The notes: generated by a model from the letters alone, not told the origin. A DNA stretch of 64,000 nt from Psychroflexus montanilacus (GCF_020164535.1 NZ_JAIQZC010000003.1:248001-312000), one strand, 5' to 3'; counted from the stretch's first letter, positions 32,498-41,526 are shown. Made by a program: numbers and translations.

Positions 32498-35005
32498 CTA
32501 AGCCGAATTTCGACTCGCATTGATATTACCGAATAAAGCCCTTATTACCATTTTTTCATAAATTTCTTTATTCGAATCGTTTTCTTGAATCTTTTGAAGT
32601 GCGTACTGTTGAATGCTAAGTAGCGGTAAAATAATTTTTTCTCTCATATTTATGGATCTTTTTGCTAGCTCTTCATTTTCCATTAATTCGTTTTGTTTTG
32701 TCAATTTTAAAACTAGCCTCTTAGCGAGTTCATATTCTTCACGAAGGTTCTTCCAGAATTCACCATATTTTTTATCGTTTTTCATGTAGGATGTCAAAGG
32801 GAAATAAGATTTCTTCATAGACATGATGCTATTTAGAATTAATGATCTAAAAAATGCTGAATGTTCATATAAATCTTCAATAAGATGAAATTGATCTTCA
32901 TAAGCATTTAATGCTGTTCCGAGACCGTAATAACCAGGAACATTTTGTCTTACCAGCCCCCATGAACCTACAAAAGGGATAGCTCTCAAGTCTTTGAGTT
33001 GTAGCTTAGCATCCGAATTTCTTTTTGTTGGTCTACTGCCAATATTTGTAGCTCCATAATATTTGAGTGTTGTCATTTCCTCTAGATAGGGTATAAACAA
33101 TTCGTGCTCCTTCAGGCTTATGTATTTTTCGTAGCTTTTATCGGCTAACTCTGTAAGTAGTTCTTTATGACCTTGTTTCCAGCTATTTCTTTGTTTGGAT
33201 TTTACTCCAGCCAAAAGCAATTGCTCAAAGTTGTAAGTGGCTTGTTCGTGGGTGCCAAAAACACTTGTAATTGTTTGCCCTTGTATGGTGAGCTGTATTT
33301 TTTCATTGGCAATTTCGTTTCCCTGAGCAGCGTAAAACTGATGTGTTTTTCCACCACCACGAGCTGGAGGTCCGCCTCGGCCATCAAAAAATACGACCTG
33401 ATAGCCTTCTTGCCTGGATAAAGCCGTTAAACGTTCTTTGGTTCTGTAAATTTCCCAATTAGCTTTCAAATAGCCACCATCCTTGGTTCCGTCAGAAAAG
33501 CCCAACATGATGTGCTGTTCTTTATTTCTTTTATTTAAGTGCTTTTTATAAACTTCATTTTCATAAAGTGATTTCATCACTGCTTCAGAATTATCCATTC
33601 CATCCATTGTTTCAAATAGTGGAACAATATCTATGTTGATGTCTTCTTCTTGATATCCGCAATATTTAAATAATGCATATACATGCAGCACATCAAAAAT
33701 ATTTTCTGAATTGGAAATGATATAGCGGTGCAAACCACGCTGTCCATTCAAGTGTTGAATCTCCTGTATTTGATATATATTATCAATTGTATCCACCACC
33801 AAATCATCCTCATAATCTGCTGAATCTATGTTTAAAGACTTCTGGGTCAAATACTCTAACTTTTCATTTGAGGATAATTCATTATAGTCAATTTTAAATT
33901 CTTTTTCAAATATTTCAGAGATAAGCATAGTGTGAACACTGCTATCTTGCCGGATATCTAGGGTTGCAAAATGATTTCCAAACAGATGTACTCTTCCTAT
34001 AAAATCATCGATCAAATCAACGTTTAAAGATTTGTAGTTTTCCACAACTAGCTTTCTTACGCGGTACATTATTTCTAGTATCTCTTCAGACTTCAAGCTA
34101 GTTTTTTTCTTAAAAATTTGCTTGTATAGTTTGCGCTTCAACTTATCCAAATGCTCATTAACTTCCCTAAATGTAAGTTTACGCATTAAAACTTTAAGGT
34201 GATTATAGTAACACTTCATAATGGTAATCCGCAGCTGGGTTGCGACTTCATATGTAGTTTCTTTTGTCACAAATGGATTCCCATCCCTGTCTCCTCCAGG
34301 CCAAAAGCCCATTTCGAGTAAATTGGGGTTGAAATTTGGGGGTAGATTGGTAGCTTTTCCAATTTGATGATAAATTTTACCTAAAGTTTCGTAATAAACA
34401 TATCTAAGGTAAAAGATAATGCTTTGGGCTTCTTCAAAAGGGGTAGGTTTTTCCCTGTTAATGAAAGGAGTAAAGGCTAGTTGCTGGAGTATATTGTCAA
34501 TTTTAGTAATACTGTCATCTTGAACAGCATTACGAAGTTCATGCATAATTCCCTGTACATTGTTAGGGTAAAATTGTGTTGGATGAGCCGTAAAAACCAC
34601 TCTTGAGCTAAATTTTTTCAGATGCTCCACAAGGTTGGTATAGTTTTCATTTCCTGGATGCAGGAGGCCTTCTATTTTTTGTTTTTTGAAACTAGAAAAG
34701 GCGGCATCCTCAATACTATCAAACAACACCACCTGGCGTTCTATGTATTTTATCATTCTGAATAGCAAATCAAACTTTTCTTTGTCAGAAGTTAACTCTG
34801 TATGATTCGCTAAAAAGTCTTCAATAACGGCTTTAGGTTCTGCATCTTTTCGATAGCCTTCCTTGCTTAATTTATGCAGAAGTGGAATAAAAACCCCTGT
34901 ATAAGTTGTGTTTTCATTTGGAAGATTAAGAAATAGACTGTTATAAATTAAATATTTATTACTTATAACTTGTCTGAATTTTTCAATGCGTTCATTGTTT
35001 TGCAT
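32498..35005 (-). CDS. ppc: Phosphoenolpyruvate carboxylase
   Basis: An 835-residue enzyme that carboxylates PEP to oxaloacetate to refill the TCA cycle. It has the catalytic His motif VVFTAHPTQ (about 135-143), the Gly-rich loop FFDGRGGPPARGGGKTH (about 540-556), and the WPGGDRDGNPFVT segment (about 214-226). The usual last residues are replaced by NASRNSA rather than the canonical RNTG; several Bacteroidota PEPCs end differently, so activity is not in doubt on this ground. It is divergent from the riboswitch-controlled receptor. Confidence 0.93.
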   Translation of the reverse strand: MQNNERIEKFRQVISNKYLIYNSLFLNLPNENTTYTGVFIPLLHKLSKEGYRKDAEPKAVIEDFLANHTELTSDKEKFDLLFRMIKYIERQVVLFDSIEDAAFSSFKKQKIEGLLHPGNENYTNLVEHLKKFSSRVVFTAHPTQFYPNNVQGIMHELRNAVQDDSITKIDNILQQLAFTPFINREKPTPFEEAQSIIFYLRYVYYETLGKIYHQIGKATNLPPNFNPNLLEMGFWPGGDRDGNPFVTKETTYEVATQLRITIMKCYYNHLKVLMRKLTFREVNEHLDKLKRKLYKQIFKKKTSLKSEEILEIMYRVRKLVVENYKSLNVDLIDDFIGRVHLFGNHFATLDIRQDSSVHTMLISEIFEKEFKIDYNELSSNEKLEYLTQKSLNIDSADYEDDLVVDTIDNIYQIQEIQHLNGQRGLHRYIISNSENIFDVLHVYALFKYCGYQEEDINIDIVPLFETMDGMDNSEAVMKSLYENEVYKKHLNKRNKEQHIMLGFSDGTKDGGYLKANWEIYRTKERLTALSRQEGYQVVFFDGRGGPPARGGGKTHQFYAAQGNEIANEKIQLTIQGQTITSVFGTHEQATYNFEQLLLAGVKSKQRNSWKQGHKELLTELADKSYEKYISLKEHELFIPYLEEMTTLKYYGATNIGSRPTKRNSDAKLQLKDLRAIPFVGSWGLVRQNVPGYYGLGTALNAYEDQFHLIEDLYEHSAFFRSLILNSIMSMKKSYFPLTSYMKNDKKYGEFWKNLREEYELAKRLVLKLTKQNELMENEELAKRSINMREKIILPLLSIQQYALQKIQENDSNKEIYEKMVIRALFGNINASRNSA

Positions 35006-35183
35006 GGTATGTTGGATTACAATTCAATTTATATAGCTACTTTCTCAAAAGTACAGAAAATTAAAAATTAAAGCAGAAATCAAATTTTCATGAAATCAAC
35101 AAATTCTATCAATTAAAGAGTATCATTAGCGTTTTTCACCATAAATCCTGTATCAATTGTAAGAGAAATCAAATTCAAATACT

Positions 35184-35191
35184 TAAGTTTG
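35184..35191 (+). promoter_or_regulatory. -7 box of the TPP-riboswitch transcript
   Basis: TAAGTTTG (TAnnTTTG) followed by CGC. The predicted start of transcription falls just before the riboswitch. A TTG at 35157-35159 could be the -33 element, with slightly long spacing (24 bases). Confidence 0.6.
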
Positions 35192-35202
35192 CGCGAAATC
35201 TC

Positions 35203-35276
35203 AAAGGGGTGTTTTGTGAAAGCAAGACTGAGATCATACCCAATGAACCTGGGCAAGTAATGTTGCCAAGGGAAAA
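35203..35276 (+). ncRNA. TPP riboswitch (THI element)
   Basis: Conserved blocks are in order: GGGGTG (35206-35211), CTGAGAT (35228-35234), ACCC (35238-35241), GAACCTGGGCAAGTAATG (35245-35262) and AAGGGAA closing the element. It binds thiamine pyrophosphate; together with the terminator that follows, it should switch off the downstream TonB-dependent receptor when thiamine is plentiful. Confidence 0.93.
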
Positions 35277-35307
35277 TGGCCAAATTGGTCATGCATTGTT
35301 TATTACT

Positions 35308-35338
35308 CCTGATACCAGAGTGGTTATCAGGTTTTTTT
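35308..35338 (+). terminator. Riboswitch-controlled intrinsic terminator
   Basis: CCTGATA pairs with TATCAGG, with an inner CCA/TGG stem, followed by seven T residues. It sits 32 bases after the TPP riboswitch and 50 bases before the receptor start, so control is probably by transcription termination. Confidence 0.85.
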
Positions 35339-35367
35339 ATGTTTAATACTGAATAATGGCCCCTTTT

Positions 35368-35389
35368 ATTCGTAAATCTATTTACGAAT
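35368..35389 (+). promoter_or_regulatory. Hairpin overlapping the receptor start codon
   Basis: ATTCGTAAA and TTTACGAAT, a perfect 9-bp stem with a TCTA loop. The right arm includes the A and T of the start codon at 35388, so the hairpin would hide it. It may be a second, translational layer of control. Confidence 0.5.
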
Positions 35390-37763
35390 GAAAACCAAAT
35401 TATTTCTTTTATGTGCTATCTTCTTTGGATGGCAATCCTTCTCACAAGATTACAGGATAGAAGGTAAAGTGACTAACCAAGGCAATCCACTTTCTGACGT
35501 GAGTGTGTATGCTAAATCTACAAACTTTGGAACGGTAACCGACACAAAGGGAAACTATCAGTTGAAAGTTCCACAAGGGAATTACACACTTGTGTTCATT
35601 TTCGGAAACCGAAGAGAGTTCAAAATTGAAGTTGATGGTGATAAAACCCTAGATGTGGACATGTCCAAAGTGGAAGAAGCCTTGGACGAAGTTCTAGTAG
35701 AAGCTTTTAGGGTGAGTGCCGACTTACCAATTACACATTCCAACTTCAGTAAAGCTGAGATTGAAGAGCGAAATCTGGGGCAAGATATTCCTGTCTTGCT
35801 TAATGTATTACCCTCGGTTGTCTCCACAACCGATGCAGGAAATGGAGTTGGGTACACCTCCATCAGGGTGAGAGGTAGCGATGCCTCACGCGTGAATGTA
35901 ACTTTGAATGGTATTCCTTATAACGACCAGGAAAGTCAAGGCACCTTCTGGGTGAATCTACCAGATTTTGCTTCCTCGACGGAAAGTCTTCAGTTGCAAA
36001 GAGGTGTGGGAACCTCTACTAATGGTTCTGGTGCTTTTGGAGCAAGTTTGAATATTTTGACTGAAGCCAAGAATGATGAGCCAAGTGCGGAGCTGAGTAA
36101 CTCTTTTGGTTCTTTCAATACCAGAAAACATACGGTTGAATTTGGAACTGGACTTTTGGAAGATAAGTTTACATTTTCTGGGCGTTTGTCTCAAATAAAG
36201 TCTGATGGTTACATCGACAGAGCATTTTCAGATTTGAAATCGTATTTCCTGCAAGGAACGTTTCAAGATGGAGGAACGTTTATAAAAGCGCTTGCTTTTG
36301 GTGGTAACAACATCACTTACCAGGCATGGAACGGCATAGATCGGGAAACTTTAGAAACCGACAGAACCTTTAATCCTTCAGGGCAGTATACTGACGAAAA
36401 TGGGCAAACCCAGTTTTATGACAATGAAGTGGATAATTACAAGCAAGACCATTACCAATTGCACTGGAACCAACGTTTAAATCAAAACTGGTCGACCAAT
36501 TTGAGTTTGAATTACACTTACGGAAGAGGTTATTTTGAGCAGTATGAAGAAGATGCTGATTTGGGTTTTCATGAAATTAGCCCTATAGAAATTGGTGGAG
36601 AAACTATCGAAGAGTCAGATCTAATTAGAAGACGCTGGTTGGATAATGATTATTATGTGGTGAATGGAACTGTAAATTACAGCGACAGCCAACTTGACTT
36701 TACCTCAGGCTTGTTTTATAGTTATTATACCAACGACCATTTTGGAGAAGTCATCTGGTCAAGATTTGCCGGGAATTCTGAAATACGGGATAATTACTAT
36801 TTTGGAACGGGGACTAAGCAAGAATTTACCGTTTTCAGTAAAGCCACCTGGAAACTCGATGATCAACTAAGTGTATTTGGAGATTTGCAAGGGCGTTTTG
36901 TAAATTATGAAACCTCAGGATTAACTTCAGATAAAGTGAATCTTCTGGTCGATGAAAACTTCAATTTTTTTAACCCTAAAGCGGGGATTACCTATCAAAT
37001 TAATAATGCCCAGCAGCTTTATGGGTCTTATGGTAAGGCCCAGCGGGAACCAAGGCGAAGAGATTTTGAAAACGGAATCACAAATCCAGAAATTTTGGAC
37101 GATTTTGAACTGGGTCACAGATTAAAATTAGGAAATTCCACTATCAATACTAATGTTTACTATATGTATTATAATGATCAAATGGTGTTGACGGGTGCTC
37201 TGGACGATGTGGGAGCGCCTATACGGGAAACCAGTGGTGAAAGTTATAGACTTGGTTTGGAAATCGATGCCGATATTAAAATCAACAGCTTGTTTTCAAC
37301 TCGGCCAAACTTGACGTTAAGCCGGAATAAAAATATTGATTTTAGAGCCAATCTGGATGGTGAAATTCAAAATCTTGGGGAAACCAATATCTCTTTTTCG
37401 CCAGAAATCATAGCAGCCAATCAATTGATCTTTCATCCAAGTGAAGTTTTTCAAGTCAATTGGATTTCTAAGTATGTGGGGGAGCAGTATATGGGCAATA
37501 TCGATAGTGAGGTGTCTCTACTCGATAGCTTTTTTACAAACGATATCAATGTTGTTTACGAGTGGAAAAATGCTCCGCTCTTCAAGTCTGTCGTGTTTAC
37601 AGGCTTAATCAATAATGTGTTTGATGTGAAGTACGAGTCAAATGGCTACTTTTTCTTTTTTGATTCTCAGAATGATCAAGGACAAACGGAAACGATTGAA
37701 GGTGCTGGCTTCTATCCTCAGGCAGGAATAAATTTCCTAGCTGGTGTGACTTTGAAGTTTTAA
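35388..37763 (+). CDS. TonB-dependent outer-membrane receptor, probably for thiamine
   Basis: A 791-residue receptor: signal peptide (MKTKLFLLCAIFFGWQSFSQ), a carboxypeptidase-regulatory-like domain (about 23-97), a plug domain (about 112-230, including SIRVRGSDASRVNVTLNG and LQRGVGTSTNGSGAFG), and a 22-strand barrel ending in GVTLKF with a terminal aromatic residue. Uptake is powered by the TonB-ExbB-ExbD system. The upstream TPP riboswitch points to thiamine or a thiamine derivative as ligand. It is a single-gene unit with a strong terminator; the inner-membrane transporter for the same vitamin may be the PnuC-family protein at 28086. Confidence 0.9.
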   Translation: MKTKLFLLCAIFFGWQSFSQDYRIEGKVTNQGNPLSDVSVYAKSTNFGTVTDTKGNYQLKVPQGNYTLVFIFGNRREFKIEVDGDKTLDVDMSKVEEALDEVLVEAFRVSADLPITHSNFSKAEIEERNLGQDIPVLLNVLPSVVSTTDAGNGVGYTSIRVRGSDASRVNVTLNGIPYNDQESQGTFWVNLPDFASSTESLQLQRGVGTSTNGSGAFGASLNILTEAKNDEPSAELSNSFGSFNTRKHTVEFGTGLLEDKFTFSGRLSQIKSDGYIDRAFSDLKSYFLQGTFQDGGTFIKALAFGGNNITYQAWNGIDRETLETDRTFNPSGQYTDENGQTQFYDNEVDNYKQDHYQLHWNQRLNQNWSTNLSLNYTYGRGYFEQYEEDADLGFHEISPIEIGGETIEESDLIRRRWLDNDYYVVNGTVNYSDSQLDFTSGLFYSYYTNDHFGEVIWSRFAGNSEIRDNYYFGTGTKQEFTVFSKATWKLDDQLSVFGDLQGRFVNYETSGLTSDKVNLLVDENFNFFNPKAGITYQINNAQQLYGSYGKAQREPRRRDFENGITNPEILDDFELGHRLKLGNSTINTNVYYMYYNDQMVLTGALDDVGAPIRETSGESYRLGLEIDADIKINSLFSTRPNLTLSRNKNIDFRANLDGEIQNLGETNISFSPEIIAANQLIFHPSEVFQVNWISKYVGEQYMGNIDSEVSLLDSFFTNDINVVYEWKNAPLFKSVVFTGLINNVFDVKYESNGYFFFFDSQNDQGQTETIEGAGFYPQAGINFLAGVTLKF

Positions 37764-37798
37764 AAAACGCATTTAATTTTAGACATACAATTGATAAG

Positions 37799-37835
37799 AA
37801 AACTCTTAGCCAGGATTTGCCTGGCTAAGAGTTTT
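37799..37835 (+). terminator. Strong intrinsic terminator of the receptor gene
   Basis: A 16-bp perfect stem (AAAACTCTTAGCCAGG and its complement) around a 5-nt loop, ending in TTTT. The symmetrical A- and T-ends allow it also to stop the small minus-strand DUF1328 gene, which ends at 37869. Confidence 0.85.
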
Positions 37836-37868
37836 AAGTTTGAAAGAGATTTTTGTTTATTAGAAAAA

Positions 37869-38027
37869 CTAGGAAGCCAGATTTGAGATGATTGAAATTG
37901 CCAATAGGATTAAAAATATATAAAATATGATTTTTGCTATAGCAGCAAAACCTCTGGCAATTGTTGTAAATCCTAATATACCGAAAATAAGAGCACCGAT
38001 AAGAGCAATAATGATGTAAGTCAACAT
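37869..38027 (-). CDS. DUF1328 small membrane protein
   Basis: A 52-residue protein, easily missed because of its size: MLTYIIIALIGALIFGILGF, then TTIARGFAAIAKIIFYIFL, ending in NLAS. The two hydrophobic helices joined by the IARGxAxIAK loop are the hallmark of DUF1328 (YtjA-like), small inner-membrane proteins often linked to stress. It is preceded by a 140-base AT-rich leader with no clear box, and ends near the receptor terminator, which it can share. Confidence 0.8.
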   Translation of the reverse strand: MLTYIIIALIGALIFGILGFTTIARGFAAIAKIIFYIFLILLAISIISNLAS

Positions 38028-38166
38028 ATTTTAAATTTTTTATAAATTATTAATAATCTAAATTAACTTATAAAATAACGCTCTTAGTTAAATGTATGCT
38101 ATATGTTCAATAAATAAAATACAAATAATTAACGGTAACTTTAATAAATAGTGATTTTACTTAATT

Positions 38167-38204
38167 AAAAAAGCTTAGCTAACGGAATGTTGCTAAGCTT
38201 TTTT
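38167..38204 (-). terminator. Intrinsic terminator of the DUF4837 gene
   Basis: AAAAAAGCTTAGC and GCTAAGCTTTTTT form a long stem with an inner AAC/GTT pair; on the minus strand it follows the stop of the DUF4837 gene by about 20 bases. Confidence 0.85.
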
Positions 38205-38224
38205 ATTTAAGATGTGATGAGTTT

Positions 38225-39220
38225 TTAATCAACAAATTTAGCTGATTTCAATATGGCTTCAATTTCAAACATCTGCTGTCGTTTTGATGAAGATGGTTTA
38301 AATACAAAACCTTCAAGAATCACATAGCGGTCTTTTTTATCGTCCTTTATGGCGTAGGTAACAAATGGGCCTGCCATAAAAAACCCTTTTACTTCCCAGG
38401 TTCCTTTAATTTCGTAGGCAAATTTACCGTCAATTTCAGTTTCAAATAAATAAGGAGCGTATGCTTCTTCAGTAATCATATGCGTATCCTCGTTTGGGCC
38501 AGGTACGTGTTTTTCGCCAACGGAATCTCTCATTTTAATTACATTGGCTATAATGTCACCATTTTTTTCAATAGTTGAAGTCGGTACTTCGTAGGCGAGA
38601 AGTTCCATGCTACCGTTTTTGATGTCTTTACGCATCCAAAAAAACTTATCTTCTTGTTTTGCGTAACGATAGGCGGAAGGGAAAAGCATGGAAATACCAA
38701 GAGATTTTTTTAACACATCAACCTCCTTGGGAGCCTTGCGCATTCGTCTTCTTTTTTCCTTTAGTTCTGTTTGTTCAAGTTTTTTGAGAAAAGATTCCTT
38801 GTTGTCGTTGAGTTCTTTTATGATACTCTCTTTGTCTGGTCCGGTAATGGCTATCCCTACCTGAGGTTTTGCGAATGAGTCCAAAAGAACTCTGTGTCCG
38901 GTTTTGTCTGAATTTTCGATCTTTAAGAAGGTTCGGTTTTTTCTAGCAAATCCGGAAAATGAAGAAGGAGGAATTTGATTTAAAGCATATTTAGGCTCTT
39001 GTTGTGGCAATCCAGCTACATCTGCCGCAAATATTTCACGGATATGTTCACCTATTGAGTCTTGCCACTCTTCATTGGATATGATGACATTTAGTTGGTT
39101 TAGATTTCCTGAAGATTCTGCCTTGTACGCAGAATTATTACCTTCATTACAAGCTATAATTGAAATAAATAAAAAAATTAGAAGGCTGTAACTGCCAAAG
39201 CGATTTAAAGTTGATTGCAT
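38225..39220 (-). CDS. DUF4837 family lipoprotein
   Basis: A 331-residue protein started at the ATG ending at 39220, which begins a lipoprotein signal (MQSTLNRFGSYSLLIFLFISIIAC, Cys at 24); a longer in-frame reading adds 12 residues. DUF4837 is a Bacteroidota family of unknown role. The sequence has two repeats of an alpha-beta pattern (QLNVIISNEEW...QVGIAITGPDKESIIKELND and the later LGISMLFPSAYRYAKQEDKFFWMRKD), and a basic linker KEKRRRMRKAPK. Expected in the periplasm, tethered to a membrane. Confidence 0.82.
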   Translation of the reverse strand: MQSTLNRFGSYSLLIFLFISIIACNEGNNSAYKAESSGNLNQLNVIISNEEWQDSIGEHIREIFAADVAGLPQQEPKYALNQIPPSSFSGFARKNRTFLKIENSDKTGHRVLLDSFAKPQVGIAITGPDKESIIKELNDNKESFLKKLEQTELKEKRRRMRKAPKEVDVLKKSLGISMLFPSAYRYAKQEDKFFWMRKDIKNGSMELLAYEVPTSTIEKNGDIIANVIKMRDSVGEKHVPGPNEDTHMITEEAYAPYLFETEIDGKFAYEIKGTWEVKGFFMAGPFVTYAIKDDKKDRYVILEGFVFKPSSSKRQQMFEIEAILKSAKFVD

Positions 39221-39293
39221 TCTTGGTGTTTTTTGGGTTGAATTTTTAATATCCAATACCGTTCCAAAAATGAAATATCGCTCAATAAGTTAA

Positions 39294-39815
39294 TTAACTT
39301 GCAACATTATTCATAAGTTTAAATCTATGTTCTTGGATGAACCTGTCCAGCCTCTGATTCCAAAACGGAACATCTTTATAAAATTCTTCACAATCCTCCA
39401 GTGTTTCCTGTCGAACTAATTGAGGTATGATGTAGTCTTCGAAATCACGCTGGATTAATCCTAAAAATTCATTTGCATTATCCTCATTCTTGATGCAATA
39501 ACCAATGCTGTTCTTGAATTTATGAAACTGAATATCTTCAGGAAGATAGCAATCTTGAGATACGCATACTGCCATTTCTGTGATCTCAGGTCTTCTGCGA
39601 GAAGAATTTTGTATAGGAGGGATCATCAAGCCGAGATTGATTCTAAAGTCAATTTTATCATCTGTAGACCACCAGTATTTTTGAAGCGTAAGCACCAAAG
39701 AAAATTCTTTAGTAGATCTCCACCAGATTTCACCATCATTACTGAAACCAGCATCAACCATAAGTGGAACTAAAATTTCAGTTTCCATTTTTTGTAATAA
39801 TTCAATTGCTTTCAT
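39294..39815 (-). CDS. DUF4304-like protein
   Basis: A 173-residue cytoplasmic protein, started at the ATG ending at 39815 because a promoter box lies just upstream of that codon; an in-frame longer reading would cover the promoter. It resembles DUF4304: LLQKMETEILVPLMVDAGFSNDG, WWRSTKEFSLVLTLQKYWWSTDDKIDFRINLG split over two strands, then a helical C-terminus. Proteins of this type are of unknown function and sometimes occur near toxin or immunity loci; no such partner is seen here. It is 74 bases upstream of the DUF4837 gene on the same strand. Confidence 0.6.
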   Translation of the reverse strand: MKAIELLQKMETEILVPLMVDAGFSNDGEIWWRSTKEFSLVLTLQKYWWSTDDKIDFRINLGLMIPPIQNSSRRRPEITEMAVCVSQDCYLPEDIQFHKFKNSIGYCIKNEDNANEFLGLIQRDFEDYIIPQLVRQETLEDCEEFYKDVPFWNQRLDRFIQEHRFKLMNNVAS

Positions 39816-39836
39816 AATTAGGAATTTTTGCTTATT

Positions 39837-39844
39837 CAAAAATA
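39837..39844 (-). promoter_or_regulatory. -7 box of the DUF4304-like gene
   Basis: TATTTTTG on the minus strand (TAnnTTTG), 22 bases before the chosen start codon. Confidence 0.45.
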
Positions 39845-39864
39845 CAGGCTCTTTTTGGTTTTGC

Positions 39865-39883
39865 TTTACGGTTCGACCGTAAA
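39865..39883. promoter_or_regulatory. 19-bp palindrome near the -33 region, candidate operator
   Basis: TTTACGGT and ACCGTAAA flank TCG, a perfect 8-bp inverted repeat. It is centred about 33 bases upstream of the -7 box of the DUF4304-like gene, where a repressor or activator dimer would touch RNA polymerase. Confidence 0.45.
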
Positions 39884-40002
39884 CATAGTGCGGGAAAACC
39901 GTACATTTTAAGTTGATGGTCACTATTACTAAAACAACACAGTTTAGTATTACCCTAACATAAATATTCATTTATTTAAATTTTCTTTCAAATCTGAATT
40001 CC

Positions 40003-40010
40003 TACATTTG
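40003..40010 (+). promoter_or_regulatory. -7 box of the beta-barrel gene at 40027
   Basis: TACATTTG followed by C, 16 bases before the ATG; matches TAnnTTTG. Confidence 0.55.
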
Positions 40011-40026
40011 CTAATTATTCAACAAC

Positions 40027-40638
40027 ATGAGATGTATTTTATTAGTCCTTTGTTTGTCACTCTCTTCTCTGCAATTAAAAGCTCAGGAAAGTGATCCTTC
40101 ATTTGAATATGGAGTGAAATTCGGTTTACTAGTTTCGGAACTTAAGGGAACAGAATCTGTAAAATCTCTTAGATCTTCTTTTACTGTAGGATTAGTTTCA
40201 GAATACAGAATAAATGAACGGTTCGCGGTGCAGCCAGAACTTTTGTTTTCAAGACAGGGTAGTTCTGATAGGGGAGATGTCGATGGATCTTTTTTTGAAA
40301 ATAGAATCAATCTTGAATATTTTAACTTACCTCTGCTAGGGAAATACTATATAAAAAAGGGTTTGGCAATTGAGCTAGGTCCTCAGATTGGATATCTCGT
40401 AGATACTAAGTATAAAAGTAAGCGTTCGGAAAATTCTTTTGTAAGTCCTGTTGAAGATGATTTTGAAGAAATTGATGTCTCTGCTGCGCTTGGAGCAAGT
40501 TTTAAAACAGATTGGGGATTTTTGGTAGGCATACGATACACTCTTGGCTTAACCGATATCAACAATGGCTTTGAAGTAGAGACTGGCAGTCTACGTAATG
40601 CTACGTTTCAGCTTTATTTCGGGTATTTATTCAAATAA
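40027..40638 (+). CDS. Outer-membrane beta-barrel protein (PorT-like family)
   Basis: A 203-residue protein with a signal peptide (MRCILLVLCLSLSSLQLKAQ) and a beta-barrel of the OMP_b-brl_2/PorT-like type: FEYGVKFGLLVSELKG, INERFAVQPELLFSRQG, GLAIELGPQIGYLV and a final ATFQLYFGYLFK. Such proteins are abundant in Bacteroidota, and most have no assigned role; it is not PorT itself on length or context. Single gene, divergent from the DUF4304-like gene. Confidence 0.78.
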   Translation: MRCILLVLCLSLSSLQLKAQESDPSFEYGVKFGLLVSELKGTESVKSLRSSFTVGLVSEYRINERFAVQPELLFSRQGSSDRGDVDGSFFENRINLEYFNLPLLGKYYIKKGLAIELGPQIGYLVDTKYKSKRSENSFVSPVEDDFEEIDVSAALGASFKTDWGFLVGIRYTLGLTDINNGFEVETGSLRNATFQLYFGYLFK

Positions 40639-40677
40639 TGCTTTAATAATCTAAAATGTCAACTGCTTTAAAAACAG

Positions 40678-40685
40678 TATCTTTG
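40678..40685 (+). promoter_or_regulatory. -7 box of rluB
   Basis: TATCTTTG followed by CG, 14 bases before the ATG at 40700. The box supports that ATG over the TTG two codons earlier. Confidence 0.6.
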
Positions 40686-40699
40686 CGCAAATTTTGAAA

Positions 40700-41518
40700 A
40701 TGAAAGACCAACATAAACATAAAGAGCCCGGTAAAAAGGGATCTAAAAGTAAATTCAGCAAAAAGGAAGTTGCTCAATCTAAAGTAGATAAGCAAGTGAA
40801 AAACCCAAACGCTGGCATGCGACTCAATAAATATGTTTCCAATTCTGGGGTGTGTTCACGAAGAGACGCTGACATCTACATTAAGTCTGGGAATGTAACC
40901 GTGAACGGTAAAGTGATTACAGAAATGGGTCACCATGTCAAACTTGAAGATGAAGTAAAATTTGATGGTAGATTAATAAATCCAGAGCCAAAATCTTATG
41001 TGCTACTCAATAAACCCAAAGGGTTTTATGTGACAGGGAGTTATGATAAAGGAAAATTAACAGCTTTGGACCTGGTCCAGAATGCATCAAAATCTAAACT
41101 TGCTCCTGTAGGCAAATTGGATACAAGTGCTATGGGATTGATACTTTTTACCAATGATGGAACATTAGCCAAGAAATTATCGGGACATAAAAACGGTGTG
41201 AGGCAAATTTATCAGGTGGAGTTGACTAAACCTCTTAAGGAATCTGATCTTGAAATCATAAAAGACGGTCCATTTATAGAAGGTTCTAAAGTAAAAATTG
41301 AAGAAGTAGCTTATGTAGACAACCGCCCCAAAAATATAATTGGATTGGAGTTGAGAAGTCAAAGAGCACATATTGTGCAAAGAATTTTCAAGAAACTGGG
41401 TTATGAAATAGAAAAGCTGGACCGAGTGGTCTATGCAAATTTAGACAAGAAAAATGTTCCAAGAGGACATTACCGTATTCTTACCAAACAGGAAGTTATC
41501 AATTTAGGAATGGTTTAA
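40700..41518 (+). CDS. rluB: 23S rRNA pseudouridine synthase, RluB/RsuA family
   Basis: A 272-residue enzyme with a basic N-terminal extension (KHKEPGKKGSKSKFSKKE), an S4 RNA-binding domain (MRLNKYVSNSGVCSRRDADI, about 40-59) and a pseudouridine synthase domain with catalytic Asp in GKLDTSAMGLILFTND (about 146-161). The RNA target (23S or 16S) is set by family placement; RluB is the usual flavobacterial assignment. A MORN-like gene starts 8 bases after its stop, so it is the first gene of an apparent four-gene run. The promoter leader is very short. Confidence 0.88.
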   Translation: MKDQHKHKEPGKKGSKSKFSKKEVAQSKVDKQVKNPNAGMRLNKYVSNSGVCSRRDADIYIKSGNVTVNGKVITEMGHHVKLEDEVKFDGRLINPEPKSYVLLNKPKGFYVTGSYDKGKLTALDLVQNASKSKLAPVGKLDTSAMGLILFTNDGTLAKKLSGHKNGVRQIYQVELTKPLKESDLEIIKDGPFIEGSKVKIEEVAYVDNRPKNIIGLELRSQRAHIVQRIFKKLGYEIEKLDRVVYANLDKKNVPRGHYRILTKQEVINLGMV

Positions 41519-41526
41519 ATAGGTTT

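Noticed and set aside
38225-39256. Longer start for the DUF4837 protein
   Set aside because: The extra 12 residues precede a clear lipoprotein signal that starts at the inner ATG.
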